This document shows positions 1 through 8,177 of a stretch of DNA of 64,000 bases, piece after piece. Made by a program: the position numbers and the translations under genes. The DNA is taken from positions 2,108,001 to 2,172,000 of the forward strand of contig NC_015588.1 in assembly GCF_000215105.1 (NCBI RefSeq), given 5' to 3'. The stretch is from Isoptericola variabilis 225 (GTDB lineage Bacteria > Actinomycetota > Actinomycetes > Actinomycetales > Cellulomonadaceae). The first letter of the stretch is position 1; the number at the start of each line of letters is the position of its first letter. Under the pieces are notes generated by a model. It was not told where the DNA came from. It ran no database searches and saw only the letters and a list, made by a program, of their open reading frames with translations.

Positions 1-1196
1 TGGAAGATCCCGGCCGCGGAGCGCGGCAGGAAGTCCTCGTAGACGATCGGCTCGCGCGTGAGCGCGCCGTCGTCGGACACCTCGTAGGTGAAGTAGCCGA
101 GCCCGGCCTCGACGAGCCCGGCCTCGGTGGCCGGGAACGTCGCGCGCCAGACCTCGCGCGCGATCTCCTGCCGCAGCTCCTCGCGGCGTGCCCCGGTGTG
201 CTCCTCGCCCAGCTCGGCGGCGCGGCGGTCGGCCTCGACGACGGCCGCGTCGTAGCGGGCGCGACCCTCGCGCGTGAGCGCGATGCCGCGCGCCTCGACC
301 TCGCCGAACCGCACGCGCAGCGAGTCCTGGACGATCTCGCCCGACGGCGTGCGGAACGTGCGCGGCTCGGCGAGCGCCCGGAACGACGTCTGGCGCAGCA
401 GTACGTCGGGCCCCTCCCACAACGGCGGACCCTGGATCGCGTCGATCATCGTGATGCCGCGGTCGGTCATGCGCCGGTACAGCTCGTCGATGTCGAGCAC
501 GCGCGGCGTGAGGTGGTTGATGTGCGTCGAGGCGACGCCGCCGATGTCCGCGGCGACGGCCGACACGGCCTCGAGCTCGCGGTACCAGGCCTGGTCGACC
601 GGCTCGCGGGACAGCTCGAACGCCGCCGTGGCCAGGCGCAGGAACGCGCTCGCGTCGTCGGCGGGCAGGCCGCCGTCGGCCTCGGCCTTGTCGGCGAGCG
701 CCAGCAGCTCGGGCCCGAACAGCGACCGCCGCTGCAGGAAGCGCTCGAGGCGCGCCTGCAGGTCGGCGCTGAAGAACCGCCGGTCGCTCGGGACGAGCAT
801 CGAGGTGAACACGCGGAACGGGTTGCGGGCCAGCTCGTCGCGCTCGATCGGCCGGAACGCGGTCGAGATGACCGGCACCGACGAGCTCGACGCGTCGCGC
901 AGGTCGTAGAAGCCCACCGGGTGCATGCCCATCGCGCCGAAGACGCGCGCGACCTGGTTCATCTCGGCGGGCGTCCCGACCCGGATCGCGCCGTGCCGCT
1001 CCGCCGTGACGCGGTCGATCGACCCGAGGCGCTCGGCGTCGGCGCCCTGGGCGGCCACGACGTCGCGGTTGACCTCGTGGGACACCTCGAGCAGCGTCGT
1101 GTAGGCGGGGACCTCGCGGCCGTACATGTCGGACAGCGACCGTGCGAACGCGGCGCGGAGCTGCCACGGCTCCACGAAGGCCTGCTCGAACGTCAC
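1..1196 (-). CDS. hglS: 2-oxoadipate dioxygenase/decarboxylase (HglS/YdcJ, DUF1338), C-terminus cut by window edge
   Basis: In this family the enzyme converts 2-oxoadipate to D-2-hydroxyglutarate with release of CO2, a cytosolic step of lysine catabolism using a VOC-like fold and one metal ion. The visible 398 residues start at a GTG preceded by GGAAGGAG. They contain SHEVNRDV (His40), STHINHLTPR (His225, His228) and FGEVEARGI (Glu299), which match the His/His/Glu metal site and the substrate-binding Arg regions of HglS. The family is usually about 440-460 residues, so some 50-60 C-terminal residues lie beyond position 1. It follows an FAD oxidoreductase on the same strand with a 65-base gap, probably as one transcript. 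The family assignment is strong; the exact substrate in this organism is inferred. Confidence 0.85.
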   Translation of the reverse strand, partial: MTFEQAFVEPWQLRAAFARSLSDMYGREVPAYTTLLEVSHEVNRDVVAAQGADAERLGSIDRVTAERHGAIRVGTPAEMNQVARVFGAMGMHPVGFYDLRDASSSSVPVISTAFRPIERDELARNPFRVFTSMLVPSDRRFFSADLQARLERFLQRRSLFGPELLALADKAEADGGLPADDASAFLRLATAAFELSREPVDQAWYRELEAVSAVAADIGGVASTHINHLTPRVLDIDELYRRMTDRGITMIDAIQGPPLWEGPDVLLRQTSFRALAEPRTFRTPSGEIVQDSLRVRFGEVEARGIALTREGRARYDAAVVEADRRAAELGEEHTGARREELRQEIAREVWRATFPATEAGLVEAGLGYFTYEVSDDGALTREPIVYEDFLPRSAAGIF

Positions 1197-1238
1197 CTCT
1201 GCTCCTTCCTGGCCCGGCGTCGTCGCCGGTGCCGACCT

Positions 1239-1257
1239 GCGGGCCTCGTGGGCCCGC
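1239..1257. other. Short perfect hairpin between the FAD oxidoreductase and hglS
   Basis: GCGGGCC and GGCCCGC form a 7-bp stem with a TCGTG loop in the 65-base gap between two same-strand genes. It may be an mRNA stabiliser or partial terminator. No T-tract is present on either strand. Confidence 0.35.
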
Positions 1258-1261
1258 CTTC

Positions 1262-2446
1262 TCAGATGATGTTGGCCTCGGTGCGCCGGACGTGGGCGGC
1301 GAACCGCCCGGCGTCGAACGCGGCCACGTCGACGCCGCGCGCGGCGGGGGTGCCCGCTCGCCCGGCGTACAGGTCGGCGACGGCCTCCCCCACCGCGGGC
1401 GCCTGGAGGAACCCGTGGCCCGAGAAGCCGCACGCGTAGAGCACCCGCCCGCCGTCGGACGCCGTCTCGCCGACGAGCGCGTCGTGGTCGGGCGTCATCT
1501 CGTACAGGCCGGCCCAGCCGCCCACGAGCGGCGCGTCCGCGAGCGCGGGCGTGGCGCGGCGCGCGACGTCGCGCAGGAACGGCTCCCACGCCGGGTCGTA
1601 GGTCGTGTCGAACGCGACGGGCGTGGCCGGGTCGGCGACGCCGAGCAGCAGGGTGCCGGGCTCGTCGGCGTTGTGGACGTAGAACGTGGTGCCGAAGTCG
1701 ATCGTGAACGGGAGGCGCGGGGGCGCCGGGTCGAGCGGGGCGGTGAAGGCGATCTGCCGCTTGACCGGGTCGACGGGCAGGTCCACGCCGACCATGCCTC
1801 CGAGCCGGCGCGACCAGGCTCCGGCGCAGACGACGAGCGCGTCCGCCACGGTGCGCCCGCGCGTCGTGACGACGTCGAACCGGCCGGCCGACCGTCCGAC
1901 GCCCGTCACCGCGGCGTGCGTGCGCACGCGCGCGCCGAGCCGCTCGGCCGCGGCGACGTAGCCCTCGACGACGGCGGCGGGCCGCGCCCAGCCGTCGCGC
2001 GGCGCATAGGCGGCGGCGACGTAGCGGGAGGCGTCGAGGTACGGGTTGAGGCGGCGGGCCTCGGCGACGTCGACGATCCGGCTTTCGACGCCGCGCGCGT
2101 TCTGCATGGCGACGGACTCGCGGAACAGCGCGACGTCGGCGTCGGTCGGCAGCGCGAAGAGGTAGCCGGGCTGCTCGAGCCCGATGTCGGCGCCGGGGTG
2201 GCGCGCGAAGTCCTCGTAGAGCTCGAGGCTGCGCAGTCCGAGGTCGACGTTGGCCGGGTCGGAGAACTGGGCGCGCACGCCGCCGATGGGCTTGCCGGAG
2301 CTGCCGCACGCGAGGCCGCCCGCCTCGAGCAGCAGCACGTCGGCGCCGTCCTCGGCGAGGTGGAACGCGACCGAGGCGCCCATGACGCCCCCGCCGACGA
2401 CGACCACCTCGGCGTGCGCCGGCAGCGGCAGCGTCTCTCGCCCCAC
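1262..2446 (-). CDS. FAD-dependent oxidoreductase of the DAO (amine/amino-acid oxidase) family
   Basis: The 394-residue protein begins with an ADP-binding Rossmann motif, VVVVGGGVMGASVAFHL (about 14-30), followed by LLLEAG. Such enzymes oxidise secondary amines or amino acids (sarcosine, pipecolate, glycine, D-amino acids) and hand electrons to O2 or a carrier. The length matches the sarcosine-oxidase-beta/DadA-like group, and the C-terminal CGFSGHGF...PAVGEAVADL segment is typical of FAD binding there. Start is GTG with GGGAGG 4 bases upstream. The next gene downstream is hglS and a LysR gene is divergent, so a role in lysine/pipecolate or 2-aminoadipate oxidation is plausible but inferred. 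A 42-bp palindrome sits 11 bases upstream of the start codon. Confidence 0.8.
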   Translation of the reverse strand: MGRETLPLPAHAEVVVVGGGVMGASVAFHLAEDGADVLLLEAGGLACGSSGKPIGGVRAQFSDPANVDLGLRSLELYEDFARHPGADIGLEQPGYLFALPTDADVALFRESVAMQNARGVESRIVDVAEARRLNPYLDASRYVAAAYAPRDGWARPAAVVEGYVAAAERLGARVRTHAAVTGVGRSAGRFDVVTTRGRTVADALVVCAGAWSRRLGGMVGVDLPVDPVKRQIAFTAPLDPAPPRLPFTIDFGTTFYVHNADEPGTLLLGVADPATPVAFDTTYDPAWEPFLRDVARRATPALADAPLVGGWAGLYEMTPDHDALVGETASDGGRVLYACGFSGHGFLQAPAVGEAVADLYAGRAGTPAARGVDVAAFDAGRFAAHVRRTEANII

Positions 2447-2457
2447 CGAACCTCCCG

Positions 2458-2499
2458 TGTCAGAACCCTGGTGGGCCGGAGCCCATCACTTTTCTGACA
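2458..2499. repeat. 42-bp palindromic element, copy 1 (TGTCAGAA subtype)
   Basis: It starts TGTCAGAA and ends TTCTGACA, exactly 42 bp end to end. The inner stem TGGTGGGC/GCCCATCA has one wobble and is separated from the outer arms by a 3-bp mismatch. It shares CTGGTGGG with copy 4 and GCCCA with copies 4 and 5. It lies in the divergent intergenic region between the FAD oxidoreductase (start 2446) and the LysR gene (start 2581), so it cannot be a simple 3' terminator for either gene. Confidence 0.85.
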
Positions 2500-2580
2500 G
2501 CATCCTTGCGCGCACGGAGTGTGGAGCACCATCGAAAGAACCTCGGCGTCACCGTTGAGCACTGCTATACGGTGGTAAGC

Positions 2581-3516
2581 ATGGACCCGTCCCCGCGAGA
2601 CCTGCCGTGGTCAGGGCTGCGCGCGCTCGCCGCGCTGGCCGAGCACCGCACCATGACGGCTGCCGCCGCGGCCCTCGGGTACACCACGGGCGCGGTGTCG
2701 CAGCAGCTCGCGGCGCTCGCCCGCGCGGTCGGGGCCGACCTCGTGCGCCAGCACGGGCGCGGCGTCGTGCTCACCGAGGCCGGCCTCGCGCTCGCCGGCC
2801 GGGCCGAGGCGCTGCTCGCCGCGCAGCGCGACGCGGTCGCGGCGGCCCGCGCGGCCACGCACGGGGCCGCGGGCACGGTACGACTCGGCACGTTCGCGAC
2901 CGTCGCGGCGGGGCTCCTGCCCCGTCTCGTCACGGCGCTGTCGGCGTCCCACCCGGGCGTCGTGCTGGCCGGCTACGAGCTCACGGTCGACGACGTCGCG
3001 GCCGCGGTGCGGCGGGGCGACGTCGACCTCGGGCTGGGCCTCGACTACCCGGGCGCCCCGATCCCCCGCATCCCCGGCACGACGCTGCGCCCGCTGCGGG
3101 CCGAGCGGTTCGCGCTGCTCTCCGCGCCGTCGTCGGGCCTGCCGGACCTCATGGACCTCGCGGACGCGGCCGACGTGCCATGGATCCTGCCGCCCATGCC
3201 GACGCACTACGGCGCCGCCGTGCGCGGCGCGTGCCGCACCGCGGGCTTCGAGCCGCGCCCCGCCCACGAGGTCAACGACACCTCGACGACGCTCGCGCTC
3301 GTCGCGCAGGGGCTCGGCGTGGCGCTCGCGACACCGCTCATGCGCGGCATCCGCCCGGGGGATGACCTGCGCACGAGCGCGCTGCGCGACGTCGTCGAGC
3401 GAGAAATCGTGCTGCTCGAGCCGATGTCGGCGCCACGGCGCCCCGCGGTCGCCGCCGTCGCGGAGGTCATCGAGCAGGTCGTCAGCACGGCCGAGGCGAC
3501 GCGATCACCCGTCTGA
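2581..3516 (+). CDS. LysR-family transcriptional regulator
   Basis: This is a 311-residue regulator with an N-terminal winged helix-turn-helix (about residues 5-60; MTAAAAALGYTTGAVSQQLA) and a C-terminal periplasmic-binding-like effector domain ending near 300. Such proteins bind the divergent promoter and usually activate the neighbouring operon in response to a pathway metabolite. Here the divergent partner is the FAD oxidoreductase/hglS pair, so its effector may be an intermediate of that pathway (inference). The ATG at 2581 is chosen over an upstream in-frame start at 2506 because the LysR domain begins immediately after it. A -10-like TACGGT (2568-2573) lies 7 bases before the ATG, with no Shine-Dalgarno, suggesting a leaderless message. 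Confidence 0.88.
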   Translation: MDPSPRDLPWSGLRALAALAEHRTMTAAAAALGYTTGAVSQQLAALARAVGADLVRQHGRGVVLTEAGLALAGRAEALLAAQRDAVAAARAATHGAAGTVRLGTFATVAAGLLPRLVTALSASHPGVVLAGYELTVDDVAAAVRRGDVDLGLGLDYPGAPIPRIPGTTLRPLRAERFALLSAPSSGLPDLMDLADAADVPWILPPMPTHYGAAVRGACRTAGFEPRPAHEVNDTSTTLALVAQGLGVALATPLMRGIRPGDDLRTSALRDVVEREIVLLEPMSAPRRPAVAAVAEVIEQVVSTAEATRSPV

Positions 3517-3595
3517 CGTGCGAGCACGCGCCGGGCGCGGCAGGGTCGAACCCAACGCGGTGCTACCGAGCGTCGCGACGACGAAGGAGGTCGAC

Positions 3596-3745
3596 GTGCC
3601 AGCGTGGCTCATCCTCATCCTGGTCGGCGTGGTCCTCGTGATCCTCGGGATCGCGACGGACATCGGCCAGTTCCTCATCTGGATCGGCGTGATCGTGCTG
3701 GTGGTCAGCCTGATCCTCGGCCTCGTCGGGCGCAGTCGCACCTAG
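3596..3745 (+). CDS. Small membrane protein, 49 residues
   Basis: The GTG start is preceded by a near-perfect AAGGAGG with a 5-base spacer, which strongly supports translation. The peptide has two hydrophobic helices (about residues 3-20 and 25-45) separated by a short TDIGQ turn and ending GRSRT. It resembles the many short two-helix hydrophobic proteins of actinobacteria with no assigned function. It sits alone between the LysR gene and a hairpin shared with convergent glyS. I do not recognise a function. Confidence 0.7.
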   Translation: MPAWLILILVGVVLVILGIATDIGQFLIWIGVIVLVVSLILGLVGRSRT

Positions 3746-3767
3746 CGCACCCGCACGGCAGGACGAC

Positions 3768-3799
3768 GCAGGGCCCGGTCGACGACGACCGGGCCCTGC
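3768..3799. terminator. Perfect 14-bp hairpin between convergent genes
   Basis: GCAGGGCCCGGTCG at 3768-3781 pairs perfectly with 3786-3799 across an ACGA loop. It lies between the stop codons of the small membrane protein (+) and glyS (-), so it can act as a bidirectional terminator. There is no T-tract, as is common in high-GC actinobacteria. Confidence 0.75.
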
Positions 3800-3821
3800 G
3801 CGCGTCCGCGACCGTTCCGGG

Positions 3822-5213
3822 TCAGGCGCCGACGAGACGCTGCGCGAGGTAGCCCGCGACCTGGTCGAGCGCCACGCGGTCCTGGGCCATCGTGTCGCGG
3901 TGGCGGATCGTCACCGCCTGGTCGGTGAGCGTGTCGAAGTCGACCGTCACGCAGTACGGCGTGCCGATCTCGTCCTGGCGGCGGTACCGCTTGCCGATCG
4001 CCTGCGTGACGTCGTAGTCGACGTTCCAGTGCTGGCGCAGCTCGGCGGCGAGCTTCTCCGACGTCGGCAGCAGCTCGGCCGACTTGGACAGCGGCAGCAC
4101 GGCGGCCTTGACCGGCGCGAGCCGCTCGTCGAGGCGCAGCACCGTGCGCTTGTCGACGCCGCCCTTGGTGTTCGGCGCCTCGTCCTCGGCGTACGCCTCG
4201 ACGAGGAACGCCATGAGCGAGCGCGTCAGGCCCGCCGCCGGCTCGATGACGTACGGGTAGTACTTCTCGTTCGACACCGGGTCGCGATACATCAGGTCCT
4301 TGCCCGAGTGCTTCGCGTGCGTCGACAGGTCGAAGTCCGTGCGGTTCGCGATGCCCTCGAGCTCGCCCCACTCCGAGCCCGTGAAGCCGAAGCGGTACTC
4401 GATGTCGACCGTGCGGGTCGAGTAGTGCGACAGCTTCTCCTGCGGGTGCTCGTACAGGCGCAGGTTCTCCGGGGAGATGCCCAGGCCCGTGTACCAGGCC
4501 ATGCGCGTGTCGATCCAGTACTGGTGCCACTCGGCGTCGGTGCCCGGCTCGACGAAGAACTCCATCTCCATCTGCTCGAACTCGCGCGTGCGGAAGATGA
4601 AGTTGCCCGGCGTGATCTCGTTGCGGAACGACTTGCCGATCTGCGCGATGCCGAACGGCGGCTTCTTGCGCGCGACCGACGCCACGTTGGCGAAGTTCAC
4701 GAAGATGCCCTGCGCCGTCTCGGGGCGCAGGTAGTGCAGGCCCGACTCGTCCTCGACCGGGCCGAGGTAGGTCTTGAGCATCATGTTGAAGTCGCGCGGC
4801 TCGGTCCACTGCCCCACCGTGCCGCAGTGCGGGCAGGCGATCACGGCCAGGCCGCCCTCGGGCTCGCGGCCCTTGCGCTCGGCGAACTCCTCGATCATCT
4901 GGTCCTCGCGGAACCGCCGGTGGCAGCTCAGGCACTCGGTCAGCGGGTCGGTGAACTCGCCCACGTGGCCCGAGGCCACCCACACCTCGCGCGGCAGGAT
5001 GACCGAGGAGTCGAGGCCGACGACGTCGTCGCGACGCGTCATGGCCTTCCACCACTGCTGCTTGATGTTCTCCTTGAGCTCGACGCCGAGGGGCCCGTAG
5101 TCCCACGCGGACCGGGTTCCGCCGTAGATCTCGCCGGACTGGAAGACGAATCCCCGCCGCTTGGCGAGGGAGACGACGGCGTCGAGCTTGGCGGTCGCGG
5201 ACGGTGCTGCCAC
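3822..5213 (-). CDS. glyS: Glycyl-tRNA synthetase (dimeric, class II)
   Basis: It charges tRNA-Gly with glycine in the cytosol. The 463-residue protein is the single-chain alpha2 type. It has the N-terminal [13 protein letters not shown] signature, a Cys4 zinc-like insertion (Cys94, Cys97, Cys127, Cys130), class II motif 2 around [10 protein letters not shown], motif 3 near [14 protein letters not shown], and a C-terminal anticodon-binding domain from about residue 365. The start is GTG with a GGAG 5-8 bases upstream. Length is normal for the family. It is transcribed divergently from the zinc-uptake operon, with the two starts 134 bases apart. Confidence 0.95.
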   Translation of the reverse strand: MAAPSATAKLDAVVSLAKRRGFVFQSGEIYGGTRSAWDYGPLGVELKENIKQQWWKAMTRRDDVVGLDSSVILPREVWVASGHVGEFTDPLTECLSCHRRFREDQMIEEFAERKGREPEGGLAVIACPHCGTVGQWTEPRDFNMMLKTYLGPVEDESGLHYLRPETAQGIFVNFANVASVARKKPPFGIAQIGKSFRNEITPGNFIFRTREFEQMEMEFFVEPGTDAEWHQYWIDTRMAWYTGLGISPENLRLYEHPQEKLSHYSTRTVDIEYRFGFTGSEWGELEGIANRTDFDLSTHAKHSGKDLMYRDPVSNEKYYPYVIEPAAGLTRSLMAFLVEAYAEDEAPNTKGGVDKRTVLRLDERLAPVKAAVLPLSKSAELLPTSEKLAAELRQHWNVDYDVTQAIGKRYRRQDEIGTPYCVTVDFDTLTDQAVTIRHRDTMAQDRVALDQVAGYLAQRLVGA

Positions 5214-5310
5214 GGATCACTCCAGGATGTCGGGCCCGCAGGTGGCTCCTGCGGAGCATGAAGAGTTGGGCGCCGGGCGGCGCCAGTCGCCCAGCCTACC
5301 GGCACGCGCT

Positions 5311-5348
5311 TTGACATCCGTTCTCATGAGGACTGAGAATCGTTCTCA
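5311..5348 (+). promoter_or_regulatory. znuA promoter with Zur-type palindromes, reaching the start codon
   Basis: TTGACA at 5311-5316 is a clear -35. The -10-like GAGAAT at 5335-5340 lies 18 bases downstream and only 7 bases before the ATG at 5348. The 15-bp palindrome TGAGAATCGTTCTCA (5334-5348) has TGAGAA/TTCTCA arms and the layout of actinobacterial Zur boxes; a second palindrome, GTTCTCATGAGGAC (5320-5333), abuts it. Zur bound with zinc would cover the -10, the transcription start and the start codon. That a zur gene lies in the same operon supports the assignment. Binding itself is inferred. Confidence 0.75.
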
Positions 5349-6364
5349 TGCCACGTCGTCGCGCGCTCCTCTCCGCGCCCCTGCTCGTCCTGCCCGTCGC
5401 CCTCGCCGGCTGCGCGGGCCCGTCGGCGTCGGGCGGTGGGTCCGGAGGGACCGACGACGGCGTCCAGGTCCTCGCCTCGTTCTACCCGCTGCAGTACGTC
5501 GCCGAGCACGTCGGCGGGGACCTCGTCTCGGTCTCCAACCTCACGCCTCCCGCGTCCGAGCCGCACGACCTCGAGCTCTCGCCCGCCCAGGTGCGGCGCG
5601 TCGGCGAGGCCGACCTCGTCGTCTACCTCACGGGCTTCCAGCCCGCCGTCGACGAGGCCGTCACCTCCCGCGCGCCCGAGCACGTGGTCGACGCGGCCGA
5701 CGTCGTCGAGCTCGAGGAGAACCCGGGCAGCGTCGAGCACGCCGCGGACGGCGCGCACGCCGCGGACGGCGCGCACGCCGAGGACGAGCACGCCGAGGGC
5801 GAGCACGCCCACGAGGAGGGCGACGGCCACGACCACGGCACGCTCGACCCGCACTTCTGGCTCGACCCGAGCCGGATGATCCCGGTCGCGCACGCGGTCG
5901 CCGAGCAGCTCGCTGCGGCCGACCCGGACAACGCCGACACCTACGCGGCGAACGCCGACGCGCTCGAGCAGCGCCTGACCGCCCTCGACGACGAGCTCGC
6001 CGCCGGTCTCGAGCAGTGCCACGGCGCCACCCTCGTCACCGCGCACACCGCGTTCGGCTACCTCGCCGAGCGGTACGGGCTCGAGCAGGTCGGCATCTCG
6101 ATCGACCCCGAGTCCGAGCCGTCGCCGGCCCGCCTGCGCCAGATCGGCGCTATCGTCGAGTCGCACGGTGTCGAGACGATCTTCACCGAGACCCTCACCA
6201 GCCCGAAGGTCGCCGAGACCCTCGCGAACGACCTCGGCGTCGCGGCCGACACGCTCGACCCGCTCGAGGGCCTCTCCGACGACGCGACCGCGTCCGGCGA
6301 GGACTACGAGTCGGTCATGCGGGCCAACCTCGCCGCCCTCCAGGAAGGACTGAGCTGCTCGTGA
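5348..6364 (+). CDS. znuA: Zinc ABC transporter substrate-binding lipoprotein ZnuA
   Basis: The 338-residue protein captures Zn2+ outside the membrane and delivers it to ZnuB. It has a basic N-terminus, a hydrophobic signal segment and a lipobox LAGC with Cys22 as the likely lipidated residue. Expected metal ligands are His73 (EPHDLE), His169 (DPHFW) and His233 (TAHTAF). Between residues 131 and 163 is a His/Asp/Glu-rich loop with repeated GAHA and EHA units, as in other ZnuA proteins that buffer zinc. It is the first gene of znuA-znuC-znuB-zur. The ATG lies 7 bases after a -10-like hexamer, so the mRNA is probably leaderless. GTGA overlap couples it to znuC. Confidence 0.93.
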   Translation: MPRRRALLSAPLLVLPVALAGCAGPSASGGGSGGTDDGVQVLASFYPLQYVAEHVGGDLVSVSNLTPPASEPHDLELSPAQVRRVGEADLVVYLTGFQPAVDEAVTSRAPEHVVDAADVVELEENPGSVEHAADGAHAADGAHAEDEHAEGEHAHEEGDGHDHGTLDPHFWLDPSRMIPVAHAVAEQLAAADPDNADTYAANADALEQRLTALDDELAAGLEQCHGATLVTAHTAFGYLAERYGLEQVGISIDPESEPSPARLRQIGAIVESHGVETIFTETLTSPKVAETLANDLGVAADTLDPLEGLSDDATASGEDYESVMRANLAALQEGLSCS

Positions 6365-7212
6365 CCTCGGTCGCCACAGCACCGTCGGCCTCGACGACGG
6401 CCTCCGCGCCGGCCGTCGAGGCCGCCGGCGTGCACGTGCACCTCGGGGCGAGCCACATCCTGCGCGGCGTCGACCTGACGGTCGCGCGCGGAGAGGTCGT
6501 CGCGCTCCTGGGCGCCAACGGCTCGGGCAAGTCGACGCTCGTGCGCACGCTCGTCGGCGTCATCCCGCCGTCGGCCGGCACCGTGCGCGTGCTCGGGCAC
6601 CCGCTCGGCAACACCGTGCCCTGGGGCGACGTCGGCTACGTCCCCCAGCGCGTGAGCGCCGCCACCACCGTCCCCTCGACCGCGGCCGAGGTCGTCGCGT
6701 CGGGCCTGCTGCACGGCCGGCGCCTGCGCCTGCCCCGCGGCTGGCGCGCGCGCGTGCACCACGCGCTCGAGCTCGTCGGGCTCGCCGACCGCGCCCACGA
6801 CGCCACGAGCCGCCTGTCGGGCGGGCAGCAGCAGCGCGTGCTCATCGCGCGCGCCCTCGTGCGCGAGCCCGAGCTGCTTGTGCTCGACGAGCCCGTGGCC
6901 GGAGTCGACCGCCCGAGCCAGGAGGCGTTCGCGGCGACCATGGCCCGGCTCGTCGACGAGGGCCTCACCGTGCTCGTCGTCCTGCACGAGCTCGGCGAGC
7001 TCGCACCGCTCGTCACCCGCTGCGTCGTCCTGCGCCACGGCCGCGTCGTGCACGACGGCGCTCCCCCGCGCCCGCACGGCGGCCACGACGCCGTCGGGCA
7101 CGAGCACGTCCACCCGCACGAGCCGGCGCACCTGACCGGCGAGCACGGCCTCGCGAGCGGGCCGATCCCCGGCGCCGTGCCGGGCGCCCCCGGCACGGAG
7201 GCCCGCCCGTGA
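6361..7212 (+). CDS. znuC: Zinc ABC transporter ATPase ZnuC with His-rich tail
   Basis: This is the cytosolic ATPase that powers zinc import through ZnuB. It has a Walker A motif GANGSGKST (51-59), signature LSGGQQQR, Walker B LLVLDEPVAGVD and switch His in VLHELGE. At 283 residues it is longer than the core domain because of a C-terminal extension (about 235-283). That extension carries eight His residues within roughly 28 positions (HEHVHPHEPAH region), possibly a cytosolic zinc-binding tail; that role is inference. The GTG start overlaps the znuA stop by 4 bases and its end overlaps znuB, so translation is coupled. Confidence 0.92.
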   Translation: MTSVATAPSASTTASAPAVEAAGVHVHLGASHILRGVDLTVARGEVVALLGANGSGKSTLVRTLVGVIPPSAGTVRVLGHPLGNTVPWGDVGYVPQRVSAATTVPSTAAEVVASGLLHGRRLRLPRGWRARVHHALELVGLADRAHDATSRLSGGQQQRVLIARALVREPELLVLDEPVAGVDRPSQEAFAATMARLVDEGLTVLVVLHELGELAPLVTRCVVLRHGRVVHDGAPPRPHGGHDAVGHEHVHPHEPAHLTGEHGLASGPIPGAVPGAPGTEARP

Positions 7213-8177
7213 CCGTGATCGAGGAGCTGGGCTACATGCTCGGCGACCCGCTGATGCGGCGGGCCCTGCTCGCCGCGCTGCTCGTCGGGGTGAGCGCGCC
7301 GATCGTCGGCACCTACCTGGTCCAGCGGCGGCTGTCGCTGCTCGGCGACGGCATCGGGCACGTGGCGCTCACCGGCGTCGCGCTCGGCTGGATGATCGGC
7401 GCCGCCATGGGCCTCGCCCCCACCGACGCGCTCGCCGTCCCCGGCGCCGTCGTCGCCGCGATCGCCGGCTCGGTCCTCATCGAGGTCGTCCGACGCCGCG
7501 GCCGCACGTCGGGCGACCTGGCGCTCGCGATCATGTTCTACGGCGGCATCGCCGGCGGCGTCCTGCTCATCGGGCTCGCGGGCGGCTCGTCGGGCAACCT
7601 CATGGCGTATCTGTTCGGCTCGATCTCGACCGTGACGTCGACCGACCTGCTGCTCACGGTCGTGCTGTGCGCGGTCATCCTGCTCGTCGGCCTCGGGCTG
7701 CGCGCCGCGCTGTTCTCGGTGAGCCACGACGAGGAGTTCGCGACGGCGTCGGGCCTGCCCGTCTGGGCGCTCAACATGGCCGTCGCGGTCGTGGCGGCCC
7801 TGACCGTCACGGTGGCGATGCGCGTCGTCGGGCTGCTGCTCGTCAGCGCCCTCATGATCGTGCCCGTCGCGGTCGGGCAGCTCGTGACGCACTCGTTCCG
7901 CCGCACGATGCTCGTCGCGTCCGTCGTGGGCGTGACCGTGTGCCTCGTGGGCCTGAGCATCACCTACTGGAACGACGTGTCTCCCGGGGCGACGATCGTC
8001 GTGCTCGCGATCGGCGTGTACGCCGCGGTGGCCCTCCTGCGCCCGCTCGTCGCGCGCCGCCGCCCCGCGGGCGACCCCCACCCGGACATCCCCGACGACG
8101 TGCGCGTCGCGGGCCGACCCACCGCCGGCGCGTCCGCCACGAGCGCGGCCGGCAGCGACGAGGAGTGCGTCGGATGA
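7209..8177 (+). CDS. znuB: Zinc ABC transporter permease ZnuB
   Basis: This 322-residue integral membrane protein of the ABC-3 family forms the zinc channel with ZnuC. It shows about eight hydrophobic helices, the early YLVQRRLSLLGDGIGHVAL segment typical of ZnuB/MntB permeases, and the conserved SHDEEFA region before the last helices. The last roughly 50 residues are polar (RPLVARRRPAG onward) and probably cytosolic. The GTG start overlaps the znuC stop, and the stop overlaps the zur start (ATGA), giving a tightly coupled operon. Confidence 0.92.
   Translation: MTVIEELGYMLGDPLMRRALLAALLVGVSAPIVGTYLVQRRLSLLGDGIGHVALTGVALGWMIGAAMGLAPTDALAVPGAVVAAIAGSVLIEVVRRRGRTSGDLALAIMFYGGIAGGVLLIGLAGGSSGNLMAYLFGSISTVTSTDLLLTVVLCAVILLVGLGLRAALFSVSHDEEFATASGLPVWALNMAVAVVAALTVTVAMRVVGLLLVSALMIVPVAVGQLVTHSFRRTMLVASVVGVTVCLVGLSITYWNDVSPGATIVVLAIGVYAAVALLRPLVARRRPAGDPHPDIPDDVRVAGRPTAGASATSAAGSDEECVG

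Noticed and set aside
3900..5261. Plus-strand frame opposite glyS
   Set aside because: Antisense shadow of glycyl-tRNA synthetase, without motif or ribosome site.
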